This document shows positions 10,090-20,222 of a stretch of 64,000 bases of DNA, piece by piece. The stretch is from the NCBI GenBank assembly GCA_905221105.1, contig CAJNBW010000008.1:1-64000 (forward strand), in the 5' to 3' direction. Source of the stretch: a bacterium. Its GTDB lineage: Bacteria; Bacillota; Bacilli; Lactobacillales; Streptococcaceae. The position numbers were made by a program, and so were the translations under genes. Position 1 is the stretch's first letter. The number at the start of each line of letters is the position of its first letter. The notes below the pieces were generated by a model. That model was not told where the DNA came from. It was given only the letters and a program-made list of their open reading frames with translations, and ran no database searches.

Positions 10090-10659
10090 TTATCCGTTAT
10101 ACCTCTGCATCGTTTTTTCAAAATTTTGCTCTTGTAAATAGTAGTTTACAGAATCGTCAACCTTGTCAATAGACTGTAAAATACCAATATAATCATCCTT
10201 GTCAAAGGTACTCAAAACATGGTTAACAACTGACATACCATTTTTAGGTCTTCCGATTCCAATCTTAACACGATTAAAGGCCTGGGTTCCAATATGTTGA
10301 ATAATAGACTTGATACCATTATGACCACCTGCTGAGCCTTTTGCTCTTAAACGAATTTTCCCAACTTCCATGTCAAGATCGTCGTAAATGATGAGTAAAT
10401 CTTCAATATCCAAACCATAGTAAGTCAATAAAGCATGAACCGCTTTCCCACTTTCATTCATAAATGTCGTTGGTTTGACAAGATAAATTTTTTCACCATT
10501 GAGGAAAAAAGATGCTAGATCAGCTTGAAATATCTTATCGTGTGTAAAAGTGACATTCTGTTTCTTCGCTAGTTGGTCAATCAACATAAAACCAACATTG
10601 TGTTTTGTTTCAAAATATTTATCTCCTGGATTTCCCAAGCCTACAAGTAATTTGGTCAT
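10090..10659 (-). CDS. pth: Peptidyl-tRNA hydrolase
   Basis: Pth releases peptides from prematurely dropped peptidyl-tRNA. The 189-residue protein shows the family landmarks GLGNPGDKY, the catalytic histidine in [19 protein letters not shown] and [11 protein letters not shown]. The start follows AAAGGA. It is the first gene of the cluster that runs through mfd to ftsH, downstream of the ychF terminator. Confidence 0.98.
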   Translation of the reverse strand: MTKLLVGLGNPGDKYFETKHNVGFMLIDQLAKKQNVTFTHDKIFQADLASFFLNGEKIYLVKPTTFMNESGKAVHALLTYYGLDIEDLLIIYDDLDMEVGKIRLRAKGSAGGHNGIKSIIQHIGTQAFNRVKIGIGRPKNGMSVVNHVLSTFDKDDYIGILQSIDKVDDSVNYYLQEQNFEKTMQRYNG

Positions 10660-10684
10660 TTATTTGTCCTTTCAAAAGCCAAAA

Positions 10685-10712
10685 GGGTTGGAATTTTTTT
10701 CCAACCTAATTG
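10685..10712 (-). terminator. Terminator of ychF
   Basis: A minus-strand hairpin GGTTGGAA / TTCCAACC (10685-10706) is followed by CCTTTT and TTTT, between the ychF stop and the pth start. Confidence 0.75.
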
Positions 10713-10730
10713 ATACTATTCATTAAATTT

Positions 10731-11846
10731 TTAAACATTAAAGCGGAATTCCATGATATCGCCATCTTGAACGATATATTCTTTTCCTTCTTCACGCAAG
10801 CGCCCAGCTTCTTTTACAGACTTTTCAGATCCGTATTTCACTAGATCCTCATATGACATGGTTACTGCACGAATAAATCCTTTTTCAAAGTCTGAATGAA
10901 TAATCCCAGCTGCTTGAGGAGCCTTCATACCACGTTTGAAAGTCCAAGCGCGAACTTCTTTTTCACCAGCTGTGAAGTAAGTTCCCAATCCAAGCAAGTG
11001 GTAAGCTGCACGCGTCAACTTGTCAACGCCTGATTCTGTCAACCCAAGTGCTTCAAGAAACTCTTGCTTATCTTCATCATCTAACTCAGAAATTTCTTCC
11101 TCAGCACGCGCAGAAATAACGACTACTTCAGCATTTTCTGTCGCTGCAAATTCGCGAATTTGTTTGACATAGTCGATAGAATCTGGATCTGAAACTACAT
11201 CCTCATCTACATTGGCAACATAAAGAACTGGTTTAGTCGTCAAAAGGAAGAGACCTTTGACAACTTTTTGTTCTTCATCTGTAAATTCAATAGTACGAGC
11301 TGATTTTCCATCTTCAAGAACAGGTTTAATCTTTTGAAGAACATTAAATTCTGCTACTGATTCTTTATCTTTTTGCGTACGTGCCATTTTTTCTACACGC
11401 GCATAGCGCTTATTAACTGATTCTAAGTCAGCAAGAATCAATTCCAGATTAATTGTATCAATATCTGCAAGTGGATCCACAAAGGCATCTTCACGTCCTT
11501 GCTCGCGCATGACATTTTCATCATCAAAAGCACGAACTACGTGAACAATCGCATCTACTTCACGAATATTGGCCAAGAATTTATTCCCTAGCCCTTCTCC
11601 TTTTGAAGCTCCTTTTACAATCCCTGCAATATCTGTAAATTCAAATGTTGTTGGAACTGTCTTTTTAGGAGTAATCATTTCAGTCAATTTTTGTAGACGT
11701 TCATCTGGAACTTCCACCATTCCAACATTTGGATCAATAGTCGCAAATGGGTAGTTCGCTGCCTCTGCTCCTGCTTTTGTAATTGCATTAAATAGTGTTG
11801 ATTTACCAACGTTTGGCAAACCAACGATACCTGCTGTTAAAGCCAT
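10731..11846 (-). CDS. ychF: Redox-regulated ATPase/GTPase YchF (Obg-like)
   Basis: The 371-residue protein has an OBG-type G domain with G1 GLPNVGKST (8-16), G3 DIAG, a helical insert and the C-terminal TGS domain (from about 285). YchF/OLA1 proteins bind ribosomes and prefer ATP. A ribosome site (GGAG) lies 10 bp upstream. An extended -10 (TGTTATAAT, minus strand, TATAAT at 11883-11888) gives it its own promoter. Pneumococci have the same order ychF-pth. Confidence 0.97.
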   Translation of the reverse strand: MALTAGIVGLPNVGKSTLFNAITKAGAEAANYPFATIDPNVGMVEVPDERLQKLTEMITPKKTVPTTFEFTDIAGIVKGASKGEGLGNKFLANIREVDAIVHVVRAFDDENVMREQGREDAFVDPLADIDTINLELILADLESVNKRYARVEKMARTQKDKESVAEFNVLQKIKPVLEDGKSARTIEFTDEEQKVVKGLFLLTTKPVLYVANVDEDVVSDPDSIDYVKQIREFAATENAEVVVISARAEEEISELDDEDKQEFLEALGLTESGVDKLTRAAYHLLGLGTYFTAGEKEVRAWTFKRGMKAPQAAGIIHSDFEKGFIRAVTMSYEDLVKYGSEKSVKEAGRLREEGKEYIVQDGDIMEFRFNV

Positions 11847-11930
11847 ATTTTTTCATTCTCCGTTTTCATTTCAATCCCTAATATTATAACACAAAAAGGG
11901 AAAACTTGCTAACCCTCTAACTAAGGCTTC

Positions 11931-12125
11931 CTAGTCAATAATTTTATTCATTTTTCGATCAAAATCATAGCGTCCCATCATGACAACATGGTCACAATTA
12001 CTGCATTTTATTTTGATATCTGCTCCTACACGTGTAATTTCCCAACGATTAGCTTTTTTTCCTGTTGACTTGATTGTGCAAGCATGTGGTTTTTTCATTT
12101 CAACAAAATTTCCAACTTGATACAT
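11931..12125 (-). CDS. DUF951 family zinc-ribbon-like protein (64 aa)
   Basis: The start at 12125 is chosen because AGGAGA lies 6-7 bp upstream; a longer frame reaches back to 12179 but would begin within or before its own promoter (-10 TATAAT at 12148-12153). The product MYQVGNFVEMKKPHACTIKS... has a CSNC motif and an earlier Cys (HAC) and matches the short DUF951 proteins found beside dnaN or ychF in Firmicutes. Function is unknown; nucleic-acid binding has been suggested for the family. Confidence 0.9.
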   Translation of the reverse strand: MYQVGNFVEMKKPHACTIKSTGKKANRWEITRVGADIKIKCSNCDHVVMMGRYDFDRKMNKIID

Positions 12126-12158
12126 ACTACTCTCCTTTTCTTTTTCGATTATATCATA

Positions 12159-12184
12159 AAAGAGGCGAGCCAGGCTCAACCTCT
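12159..12184 (-). terminator. Terminator after dnaN
   Basis: A minus-strand hairpin with arms GAGG...GAGC and GCTC...CCTC (12162-12183) is followed by TTTT, 5 bp after the dnaN stop. The DUF951 promoter -10 follows at once. Confidence 0.65.
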
Positions 12185-12189
12185 TTCAC

Positions 12190-13326
12190 TTAATTTGTAC
12201 GAACTGGTGTAATGAGCTGCATGAAGTCTTCGTCAGTATCTGCTGGGACAAGAGTAAATGGACGAACAGCTGAGATAAAGCTAATGGTCACCTTTTCGCT
12301 ATTTAAAGCTTTAAGAGAATCAATCAAATAAGTTGGGTTGAAACTAATGGTCAAATCTTCACCAGTAACCTGATCAGTATCGATTTCTTCGTTTACTTTA
12401 CCAACTTCTGGAGAATGAACATGGGCGCTAACAATACCACCTTTAATTTCAAGCTTCACAGTACCATTTTGAGTCGCACTTGATAAAAGACGAGCACGTT
12501 CCATTGACTGACGCAAGTTCACCACATCAAAAGTAATTGTAGTATTAAAGTCTGTTGGAATCAAGCGATCTGTATCAGGATAGTTACCTTCTAACAAACG
12601 TGTATAAAAGCTAATATTTTCGCTTCTAAAGAGGATTTGGTTATTGGCAAAGAAAATCTCTACAGTTTCAATATCATCTGTAAATACCGCTGAAAATTCG
12701 CGTAGAGAACGGCTAGGAATCACGACATCAAAATCATCACTATTTTTCTCAAGAGTTAATTTTTTCTGGCTTAGACGATGAGAGTCTGTCGCAACTGTTT
12801 TTAGCTCTTTGTGTTGGCTCAATACGAAGTGAACACCTGTCAAAATTGGACGACTTTCTTGTGTACTTGCCGCAAAAGCTGTTTCATTGATAATTTTCTT
12901 GAGTAATTTTGTTTCAAGAACCAAAGGAGTGCTTGCTGAAATTTCTTGAATTCGTGGATATTGTTCGCTATCTTTTCCTTTTAGGGTAATTTCTGATTTG
13001 CCGCTGGTTAAAACAATTTGATTTTGTTCAATTTCTTTAAAATCAAGAGTCACATCTGGAAGACTAGATACAACATTGATAAAGAAAGAAGCTTCAAGAA
13101 GGATCGAACCTAAAGAAGTAATTAACAAACCAGCATCTTCATTTTTTTGAGAAATAAAATTTTCAATTGAAATTTGACCATTTGAACCAATTAAAGTAAC
13201 ACCTTCATTGGTTACGTCAATTTTGACAGTTGATAAAATAGGAATAGCATTTTTAGAACTAATAGCTCTCTTAGTAGTATTTAAGGCTTGTAGAAATAAA
13301 TTTTTGTTAATTGAAAAATGAATCAT
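12190..13326 (-). CDS. dnaN: DNA polymerase III beta subunit (sliding clamp)
   Basis: The 378-residue clamp has the three-domain DnaN architecture and ends with the conserved tail ...MQLITPVRTN. It encircles DNA and holds polymerase III. It starts at an ATG preceded by AAAGGAGAAT, 158 bp downstream of dnaA, and the gap carries DnaA boxes. Confidence 0.98.
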   Translation of the reverse strand: MIHFSINKNLFLQALNTTKRAISSKNAIPILSTVKIDVTNEGVTLIGSNGQISIENFISQKNEDAGLLITSLGSILLEASFFINVVSSLPDVTLDFKEIEQNQIVLTSGKSEITLKGKDSEQYPRIQEISASTPLVLETKLLKKIINETAFAASTQESRPILTGVHFVLSQHKELKTVATDSHRLSQKKLTLEKNSDDFDVVIPSRSLREFSAVFTDDIETVEIFFANNQILFRSENISFYTRLLEGNYPDTDRLIPTDFNTTITFDVVNLRQSMERARLLSSATQNGTVKLEIKGGIVSAHVHSPEVGKVNEEIDTDQVTGEDLTISFNPTYLIDSLKALNSEKVTISFISAVRPFTLVPADTDEDFMQLITPVRTN

Positions 13327-13389
13327 GGATTCTCCTTTATTTATTTTTAGTATTAGAAAGATAATAGTAATAATAGAGTCTGTGAAATC

Positions 13390-13482
13390 TGTGGAAAACA
13401 GACTTAAAGTAAGTTATATCAAGTTTTTTTGCTTGTTTAAAAAATGTGGATAAAAAAGATAAAAAAGTGAAAGTTATCCACA
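13390..13482. other. DnaA-box cluster between dnaA and dnaN
   Basis: Two perfect DnaA boxes, TGTGGATAA (13445-13453) and TTATCCACA (13474-13482), and one with a single mismatch, TGTGGAAAA (13390-13398), lie in the AT-rich 158-bp gap. They form the downstream part of a bipartite oriC. Confidence 0.88.
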
Positions 13483-13484
13483 AG

Positions 13485-14846
13485 TTATTTGATTTTCTTT
13501 TTGATTGATTCGATTTCTAAACGTAAATTATCGTCTTCATCAATCAAAGATTTAATTTTTGCATGGGCATGAATGACTGTTGTATGATCTTTTCCACCAA
13601 ATTCCTTCCCAATTTTTGGAAGACTATTATCTGTTAATTCTCTAGATAAATACATGGCTACTTGACGGGCCAAAACAATATTTTGAAGGCGTCTGCTTCC
13701 CTTCATTTCTTTGACACTAACACCATAGAAGTTCCCTACTTCAGTTTGGATTTTATCAATTGGGATGACGAGCATTTGGTTAACATCTTGTTTTCGAGCT
13801 CTAATAGCTTCTGCAGCGATATCGATACTGATATCCTTAATCTTCTTCACTCTGGCGATTAAAGTGATGTCGTTGATGGCTCCTTCAAGTTCTCGAACGT
13901 TTGAATCAAATTGGCCAGCTAGGTATTCTAGGGTATCACTTTGGAAATTGTAGTCCAAATGTTCTGTTTTGCTTTGTAAAATGGCAATACGTGTCTCAAA
14001 GTCAGGTGGTGTGATGTTTTGTGTCAACCCCCAGCTAAAGCGCGTGACAAGTCTTTCTTCCAGGCCCTCTAAGTGTTTAGGACTACGATCACTAGTCAGA
14101 ACGATTTGTTTTTGATTGCTATGAAGAACGTTGAAAGTATTGAAGAATTCTTCTTGAGTTGCAACTTTTTTTCCACTCAGCGATTGGATATCATCAATTA
14201 ACAAGAGATCAAGGCTACGGTAAGTTTTTTTGAATTTTTCCATTTCACCTAGTCTCAGGTGTTCAAGAAAGTCGTTGATAAAGCTTTCAGCAGGGATGTA
14301 CTTCACACGCGCATCAGGAATATTTTTCAAAATCTCATTCCCAATTGCATTGAGTAAGTGAGTCTTACCAAGCCCAGGTCCTCCATAGATAAAAAGAGGA
14401 TTATAGGTTAAGGCCAAATCTTCAGAGACAGCCAAAGCTGCTGATACTGCCCAAACATTTCCATCCCCTTGAATAAAATTATCAAAGGTATACTTTTCTT
14501 TTAATCCAGTATCCGAATAAGGAATAGATGCTAACTTTGGACTATAGTCATAAAGAGTTGAATTTGGAGCTTCTTCAACTTGTGAGACAGTAGTATCTTG
14601 AGGTTTGATGAAAATATAGTGGGGAGTTATTTCAGCGTCATAAATTTCAAATCCAGCAACTACAATAATATCTTTTAGTTGTTTTTCCCAGACCATTTCC
14701 ATTTCAGATCGTGGTAAAAATATAGTGGCAACATTTTCCTCTACCTTGATGAGTTCAGCTTGAATAGCATAGAAATCATACATGGATCGAGTCAGTCTTT
14801 CTTGAGCAAATTCTAATATACGATTCCAAAATTGTTTTTCTTTCAA
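13485..14846 (-). CDS. dnaA: Chromosomal replication initiator DnaA
   Basis: DnaA binds oriC and opens the duplex. The 453-residue product has the N-terminal helicase-loading domain, an AAA+ domain with Walker [10 protein letters not shown] (about 154-162) and Walker B LLLIDDIQ, and the C-terminal HTH with the DnaA signature [11 protein letters not shown]. The start is a TTG, 9 bp after AGGAG; no ATG is available nearby. An extended -10 (TGGTAAAAT, TAAAAT at 14890-14895) lies upstream, next to DnaA boxes, consistent with autoregulation. Confidence 0.98.
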   Translation of the reverse strand: MKEKQFWNRILEFAQERLTRSMYDFYAIQAELIKVEENVATIFLPRSEMEMVWEKQLKDIIVVAGFEIYDAEITPHYIFIKPQDTTVSQVEEAPNSTLYDYSPKLASIPYSDTGLKEKYTFDNFIQGDGNVWAVSAALAVSEDLALTYNPLFIYGGPGLGKTHLLNAIGNEILKNIPDARVKYIPAESFINDFLEHLRLGEMEKFKKTYRSLDLLLIDDIQSLSGKKVATQEEFFNTFNVLHSNQKQIVLTSDRSPKHLEGLEERLVTRFSWGLTQNITPPDFETRIAILQSKTEHLDYNFQSDTLEYLAGQFDSNVRELEGAINDITLIARVKKIKDISIDIAAEAIRARKQDVNQMLVIPIDKIQTEVGNFYGVSVKEMKGSRRLQNIVLARQVAMYLSRELTDNSLPKIGKEFGGKDHTTVIHAHAKIKSLIDEDDNLRLEIESIKKKIK

Positions 14847-14889
14847 TCCTTTCTACTCCTTTACTATTTAAAAGTTTAATGCTAGACTT

Positions 14890-15027
14890 ATTTTACCATA
14901 GATAGTAAGAATTTTCCACAAGCTGTGAAAAATAATCCACAATGTTATCAAGTTTTATCCACAGGTTGGGGATAAAATCAGAAACTATTGATTTATTAAG
15001 CTTTTTATCGAAAAAAATAGTGGATAA
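14890..15027. other. oriC: upstream DnaA-box cluster and AT-rich region
   Basis: In the 212-bp dnaA-parB gap there is one perfect box TTATCCACA (14955-14963) and four with one mismatch: TTTTCCACA (14912-14920), TAATCCACA (14933-14941), TGGGGATAA (14967-14975) and AGTGGATAA (15019-15027). The interval from 14976 to 15058 is strongly AT-rich and could be the unwinding element. A further perfect box TGTGGATAA lies at 17140-17148. Confidence 0.93.
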
Positions 15028-15058
15028 CCTTGTGAGATAAAAAAATAAAAGAACAGCC

Positions 15059-15817
15059 TTATTTCAGGCTGTTGATAATTCTACTGTATTCTTCTTGATT
15101 TGAAAAAGAAATAATGATTTTTCCACTGTCTTTTTTAGACAGTTTGATTTCTACATCTAATCCGAGTAGTTTTTTTAACTGTTCTTCTTCATTTTTTATG
15201 AAATGATCATTTTTTTGCAGTTTCTTTTGTTTTTTCTCTGTCAGAAGAGCTTCTAACTTCCTTACAGAGATGTCTTCTTCTATAATTCGTTGAAAGAAAT
15301 AGTTTTGTTGTTCCTTATTTAACCCAACTAGCGAACGCGCATGAGCTTGTGATAGTTTGCCAGTTTCTACTTCTGAGATAATCTGTTCTGGTAAGGAAAG
15401 CAAACGAATCGAGTTACTGATATAAGGACGAGACTTCCCCATTTTATCTGCAATTTCAGCATGGGTAAATCCTTTCTCTACGAGAGATTCATAGGCGCGT
15501 GCTTCTTCTATTGGATTCAAATTTTCTCTCTGTAAATTTTCAATGATGGACTGGACCATCATCTCTTTGTCTGAAAGTTGTTTAACAACAGCTGGGATAG
15601 ACCTTAGACCAGCTAAAAGTGAAGCACGATAGCGTCTCTCTCCTGCAAGGATTTCATAACCAATAACAGGAGATTGACGAACAATAATCGGTTGAATGAC
15701 CCCATTTTCTTTGATAGACTGTGCTAGTTCATGTAGTTTTTCTTTATCAAATTCTTTTCGAGGTTGATAGGGATTTTTTTGTATATCTGTGATAGAAATC
15801 ATTTCAAATTTTTCCAT
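15059..15817 (-). CDS. parB: Chromosome partitioning protein ParB (Spo0J)
   Basis: ParB is a CTP-dependent clamp that loads at parS and recruits SMC. The 252-residue protein has the CTP-binding GERRYRAS motif (about 57-64), ENLQRENLNP, a central HTH for parS recognition and a C-terminal dimerisation region. No parA partner is present nearby, as is typical of streptococci. The start lacks a clear Shine-Dalgarno sequence. It is 57 bp downstream of htrA, and the gap holds a TTGACA and a perfect inverted repeat. parS-like sites are at 3479, 25401 and 36621. Confidence 0.97.
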   Translation of the reverse strand: MEKFEMISITDIQKNPYQPRKEFDKEKLHELAQSIKENGVIQPIIVRQSPVIGYEILAGERRYRASLLAGLRSIPAVVKQLSDKEMMVQSIIENLQRENLNPIEEARAYESLVEKGFTHAEIADKMGKSRPYISNSIRLLSLPEQIISEVETGKLSQAHARSLVGLNKEQQNYFFQRIIEEDISVRKLEALLTEKKQKKLQKNDHFIKNEEEQLKKLLGLDVEIKLSKKDSGKIIISFSNQEEYSRIINSLK

Positions 15818-15844
15818 GATTCTACACTAACACATCTTTTCTCT

Positions 15845-15866
15845 TATGTAAAGCTTTCTTTACATA
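15845..15866. repeat. Perfect inverted repeat between htrA and parB
   Basis: TATGTAAAG (15845-15853) and CTTTACATA (15858-15866) are exact complements around a 4-base loop. There is no T-run on either side, so it does not look like a terminator. It overlaps where a -10 would sit for the minus-strand TTGACA at 15869-15874. Confidence 0.7.
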
Positions 15867-15874
15867 GATGTCAA

Positions 15875-17068
<1,194 letters not shown>

Positions 17069-17086
17069 TTATTTGAAATTACTGAA

Positions 17087-17119
17087 AGTATAAACTGACT
17101 AGCTTAATTATAACTTAAA
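17087..17119 (-). promoter_or_regulatory. htrA promoter with CiaR box
   Basis: On the minus strand TTTAAG-N5-ATTAAG (17103-17119) matches the CiaR direct-repeat consensus (TTTAAG-N5-TTTAAG) with one change. It stands 10 bp upstream of a TATACT -10 (17087-17092), the spacing of CiaR-activated promoters, where the box replaces the -35. Confidence 0.88.
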
Positions 17120-17139
17120 CACAAAAGTTTTACACAGAT

Positions 17140-17148
17140 TGTGGATAA
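17140..17148. promoter_or_regulatory. Isolated perfect DnaA box
   Basis: TGTGGATAA, a perfect DnaA box, lies in the divergent htrA/rlmH gap about 2.2 kb from the main cluster. It could titrate DnaA or modulate either promoter. Confidence 0.7.
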
Positions 17149-17239
17149 CTTTCAAAAATCTGTGGTTTTCTAGGCTAAAATTAACCTTTTATTTTGTGAA
17201 TAAGATGTGAAAAAATAGAGAATATGTTAGAATAGAGTC

Positions 17240-17719
17240 ATGAAAATTAAAGTTGTAACAGTTGGGAAACTGAAAGAAAAGTATTTAAAAGATGGTATCG
17301 CGGAGTATTCAAAACGAATTTCTCGATTTGCTAAGCTTGAAATGATTGAGCTAGCAGATGAAAAAACACCAGATAAGGCCAGTGAATCAGAAAATCAAAA
17401 GATTTTAGAAATAGAAGGTCAGAGAATTTTATCAAAAGTTGGTGATCGTGATTTTGTTATTGCGTTAGCTATTGAAGGGAAAACTTTCTCTTCAGAAGAA
17501 TTTAGTAAGCAGTTAGAAGAAGCTTCTATAAAAGGATTTTCTACTCTTACCTTTATTATTGGAGGGAGTCTGGGGTTAGCTCAGGATGTAAAAAAGAGAG
17601 CTAATCTTTCTGTCAGTTTTGGCCGTCTAACCTTGCCCCATCAGTTAATGAGACTAGTCCTTGTTGAACAAATCTATCGCGCTTTTACGATTCAGCAGGG
17701 ATCCCCCTATCATAAATAG
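17240..17719 (+). CDS. rlmH: 23S rRNA pseudouridine-1915 N3-methyltransferase RlmH
   Basis: RlmH methylates pseudouridine 1915 in helix 69 of 23S rRNA on the assembled 70S ribosome. The 159-residue SPOUT protein has the SAM-knot motifs IGGSLGLA and [19 protein letters not shown] and ends with the conserved SPYHK. There is no Shine-Dalgarno; an extended -10 (TGTTAGAAT, 17225-17233) predicts transcription starting at the ATG. Confidence 0.97.
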   Translation: MKIKVVTVGKLKEKYLKDGIAEYSKRISRFAKLEMIELADEKTPDKASESENQKILEIEGQRILSKVGDRDFVIALAIEGKTFSSEEFSKQLEEASIKGFSTLTFIIGGSLGLAQDVKKRANLSVSFGRLTLPHQLMRLVLVEQIYRAFTIQQGSPYHK

Positions 17720-17723
17720 AAAA

Positions 17724-17752
17724 TTGACTTTTAATTGAATTTTTGGTAGAAT
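17724..17752 (+). promoter_or_regulatory. tRNA-Arg promoter
   Basis: TTGACT (17724-17729), a 17-bp spacer and TAGAAT (17747-17752) lie just upstream of the tRNA. Confidence 0.8.
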
Positions 17753-17762
17753 AATTGTGTTA

Positions 17763-17836
17763 GGTCTCATAGCTCAGCTGGATAGAGCATTCGCCTTCTA
17801 AGCGAACGGTCGCAGGTTCGAATCCTGCTGGGATCA
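17763..17836 (+). tRNA. tRNA-Arg (anticodon TCT)
   Basis: A 74-nt cloverleaf: acceptor GGTCTCA pairs with TGGGATC plus discriminator A; the anticodon loop CTTCTAA gives TCT (reads AGA); the T-loop GGTTCGAATCC is present. CCA is not encoded. Mitis-group streptococci have this tRNA immediately upstream of comC. Confidence 0.96.
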
Positions 17837-17846
17837 ATATAGTAGC

Positions 17847-17873
17847 AAAGCTGGGAATTTTCCCGGCTTTTTT
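17847..17873 (+). terminator. Terminator between tRNA-Arg and comC
   Basis: Stem AAGCTGGGAA / TTCCCGGCTT followed by TTTTT. It insulates comCDE from tRNA readthrough, although leaky readthrough has been described in pneumococcus. Confidence 0.88.
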
Positions 17874-17884
17874 CTTAAAAAAGT

Positions 17885-17951
17885 ACACTTGGGGAGAAAA
17901 AAATGACAGTTGAGAGAATTTTATCTAAAATGAAATTCCATTTTGTATAAT
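17885..17951 (+). promoter_or_regulatory. comCDE promoter with ComE direct repeat
   Basis: ACACTTGGG (17885-17893) and ACAGTTGAG (17906-17914) form the 9-12-9 ComE repeat. A perfect TATAAT (17946-17951) follows 31 bp later with no good -35, as expected for an activator-dependent promoter. Confidence 0.95.
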
Positions 17952-18001
17952 GGTTTTTGTAAGTTATCTTACAAGAAAAAAACATTTTAGGAGATTTTAT
18001 T

Positions 18002-18127
18002 ATGAAAAACACAGTTAAATTGGAACAGTTTGTAGCCTTGAAGGAAAAAGACTTGCAGGAGATTCAAGGTGGGGAAAGTAGAATTTCAGACCTCCTCCTT
18101 GATTTTCTTTTCCAACGAAAAAAGTAA
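18002..18127 (+). CDS. comC: Competence-stimulating peptide precursor ComC
   Basis: A 41-codon gene. The 24-residue double-glycine leader (ending LQEIQGG) is cut and exported by ComAB (not in this window), releasing the predicted pheromone [17 protein letters not shown] (17 residues). It keeps the acidic N-terminus, hydrophobic core and basic tail of the CSP family but is neither CSP-1 nor CSP-2. AGGAG lies 8 bp upstream. First gene of comCDE. Confidence 0.97.
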   Translation: MKNTVKLEQFVALKEKDLQEIQGGESRISDLLLDFLFQRKK

Positions 18128-18147
18128 TGAAATAAGGAGAAAGAGTA

Positions 18148-19473
18148 ATGAATTTACTTGGATTTGGGACAGTTATTGGTCATTTTTTAATTATTAGTCA
18201 CAGTTACCATTTAATTTGTAAAGGTCAAATAAATAGAAAAGAGCTATACGTTTTTGGTGCTTATACATTACTAGTAGAAGTAGTACTTGAACTTTCCTTT
18301 TATCTTCTAAATTTGGAAGGGTTAGGGACTGCAACATTTTTACTTCCTTTGGGCTTATATTCCTATTTTCGATGGATTAAACAGTATGAGAGGGATAGAG
18401 GACTATTTCTAAGTTTACTACTATCTCTTTTATATGAGAGCACTCATAACTTTCTGTCCGTAACTTTCTCCTCTATAACAGGAGACAATTTTGTTTTACA
18501 ACATTATTACCCATTCTTTTTCGTTGTAACAGTGTTGACTTATGTTGTTGTCTTAAAAATCATTCATTATTTCCATTTGGAACTAACCTATTTTGACAAG
18601 GACTACCTTTATCCTTTCTTGAAAAAAGTATTTTTTGCTTTACTATTGCTACATATTGTATCTTTCGTTTCTGATATGGTAAGTACGATTAAACATTTGA
18701 ATAGTTTTGGAAGTATTTTGTCATCTATTGTCTTTATCTCTCTACTTTTGACCTTCTTTACAATGAATTCTCATAAAGTTCAAATGGAGAAAGAGATTGC
18801 TTTGAAGCAGAAAAAATTTGAACAGAAACATTTACAGAATTATACAGATGAAATTGTCGGTCTGTATAATGAAATTCGTGGTTTTCGACATGACTATGCT
18901 GGGATGCTTGTCAGCATGCAGATGGCAATTGACAGTGGTAATTTACAGGAAATTGACAGAGTTTACAATGAAGTTTTGGTCAAAGCTAATCATAAACTGC
19001 GTTCAGATAAGTACACTTACTTTGATTTGAACAACATAGAAGATTCAGCTTTACGAAGTTTAGTTGCTCAGTCCATTGTCTATGCTCGAAATAACGGTGT
19101 AGAGTTTACACTGGAAGTAAAAGATACGATTACCAAGCTTCCAATTGAACTATTGGATTTGGTTCGTATTATGAGTGTTTTATTGAACAATGCTGTCGAA
19201 GGATCGGCTGATAGTTATAAAAAGCAGATGGAAGTAGCAGTTATTAAGATGGAAACTGAAACAGTGATTGTGATTCAGAATTCATGTAAAATGACGATGA
19301 CTCCTTCAGGAGATCTATTTGCTTTAGGATTCTCTACTAAGGGAAGAAATCGCGGAGTAGGATTAAATAATGTGAAAGAACTACTAGATAAGTACAACAA
19401 CATTATTTTAGAAACAGAGATGGAAGGCAGTACATTTAGACAAATCATTAGATTTAAGAGGGAATTTGAATGA
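18148..19473 (+). CDS. comD: CSP receptor histidine kinase ComD
   Basis: ComD is the membrane receptor for CSP and a kinase of the HPK10 class. The 441-residue protein has six or seven transmembrane helices (about 1-210), a coiled segment, the phosphoacceptor His248 in RGFRHDYAGM and a degenerate C-terminal ATPase domain (NNAVEG, GRNRGVGLNNV). From memory of pneumococcal ComD, the first 90 residues diverge while the rest is near identical, which fits co-variation of the sensor with the CSP variant. It overlaps comE by 4 bp. Confidence 0.96.
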   Translation: MNLLGFGTVIGHFLIISHSYHLICKGQINRKELYVFGAYTLLVEVVLELSFYLLNLEGLGTATFLLPLGLYSYFRWIKQYERDRGLFLSLLLSLLYESTHNFLSVTFSSITGDNFVLQHYYPFFFVVTVLTYVVVLKIIHYFHLELTYFDKDYLYPFLKKVFFALLLLHIVSFVSDMVSTIKHLNSFGSILSSIVFISLLLTFFTMNSHKVQMEKEIALKQKKFEQKHLQNYTDEIVGLYNEIRGFRHDYAGMLVSMQMAIDSGNLQEIDRVYNEVLVKANHKLRSDKYTYFDLNNIEDSALRSLVAQSIVYARNNGVEFTLEVKDTITKLPIELLDLVRIMSVLLNNAVEGSADSYKKQMEVAVIKMETETVIVIQNSCKMTMTPSGDLFALGFSTKGRNRGVGLNNVKELLDKYNNIILETEMEGSTFRQIIRFKREFE

Positions 19474-20222
19474 AAGTTTTAATTTTAGAAGATGTTATTG
19501 AACATCAAGTGAGACTAGAGAGAATATTGGATGAAATTTCGAAAGAATCGAATATTCCAATATCATACAAGACAACGGGAAAAGTCCGTGAATTTGAAGA
19601 ATACATTGAAAACGATGAAGTAAATCAGCTTTATTTCCTAGATATCGATATTCATGGAATTGAGAAAAAAGGGTTTGAGGTTGCTCAGCTCATTCGTCAT
19701 TACAATCCTTACGCTATTATCGTCTTTATCACCAGTCGATCAGAGTTTGCGACTCTAACCTATAAATACCAGGTATCAGCCCTAGATTTTGTTGATAAGG
19801 ATATCAATGATGAGTTATTTAAAAAGAGAATTGAGCAGAATATATTCTACACGAAGAGTATGTTACTTGAAAATGAAGATGTGGTAGATTATTTTGACTA
19901 CAATTACAAGGGAAATGATTTAAAAATTCCTTACCATGACATTCTGTATATTGAAACGACAGGAGTTTCTCATAAATTACGCATTATTGGTAAGAATTTT
20001 GCCAAAGAGTTTTACGGTACCATGACAGATATTCAGGAAAAGGACAAACATACACAGAGATTTTATTGCTCTCATAAATCTTTCCTTGTCAATGTAGGAA
20101 ACATCAGAGAAATTGACCGAAAGAATCTAGAAGTTGTTTTCTATGAAGACCATCGCTGTCCTATTTCAAGATTAAAAATTAGAAAATTAAAAGATATTCT
20201 AGAGAAAAAATCTCAAAAGTGA
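19470..20222 (+). CDS. comE: Competence response regulator ComE
   Basis: ComE activates comCDE, comAB and comX. The 250-residue product has a receiver domain (about 1-125, phosphoacceptor Asp58 in YFLDID) and a LytTR DNA-binding domain (about 145-245) that reads 9-12-9 direct repeats. Such repeats occur here upstream of comC and comX. Its stop codon abuts the TTGACA of the tRNA-Glu promoter. Confidence 0.97.
   Translation: MKVLILEDVIEHQVRLERILDEISKESNIPISYKTTGKVREFEEYIENDEVNQLYFLDIDIHGIEKKGFEVAQLIRHYNPYAIIVFITSRSEFATLTYKYQVSALDFVDKDINDELFKKRIEQNIFYTKSMLLENEDVVDYFDYNYKGNDLKIPYHDILYIETTGVSHKLRIIGKNFAKEFYGTMTDIQEKDKHTQRFYCSHKSFLVNVGNIREIDRKNLEVVFYEDHRCPISRLKIRKLKDILEKKSQK

Noticed and set aside
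10860..11570. CACGAATA sequences resembling cin-boxes in ychF
   Set aside because: They lie inside a coding gene on the opposite strand, differ from consensus and have no T-run or downstream start.
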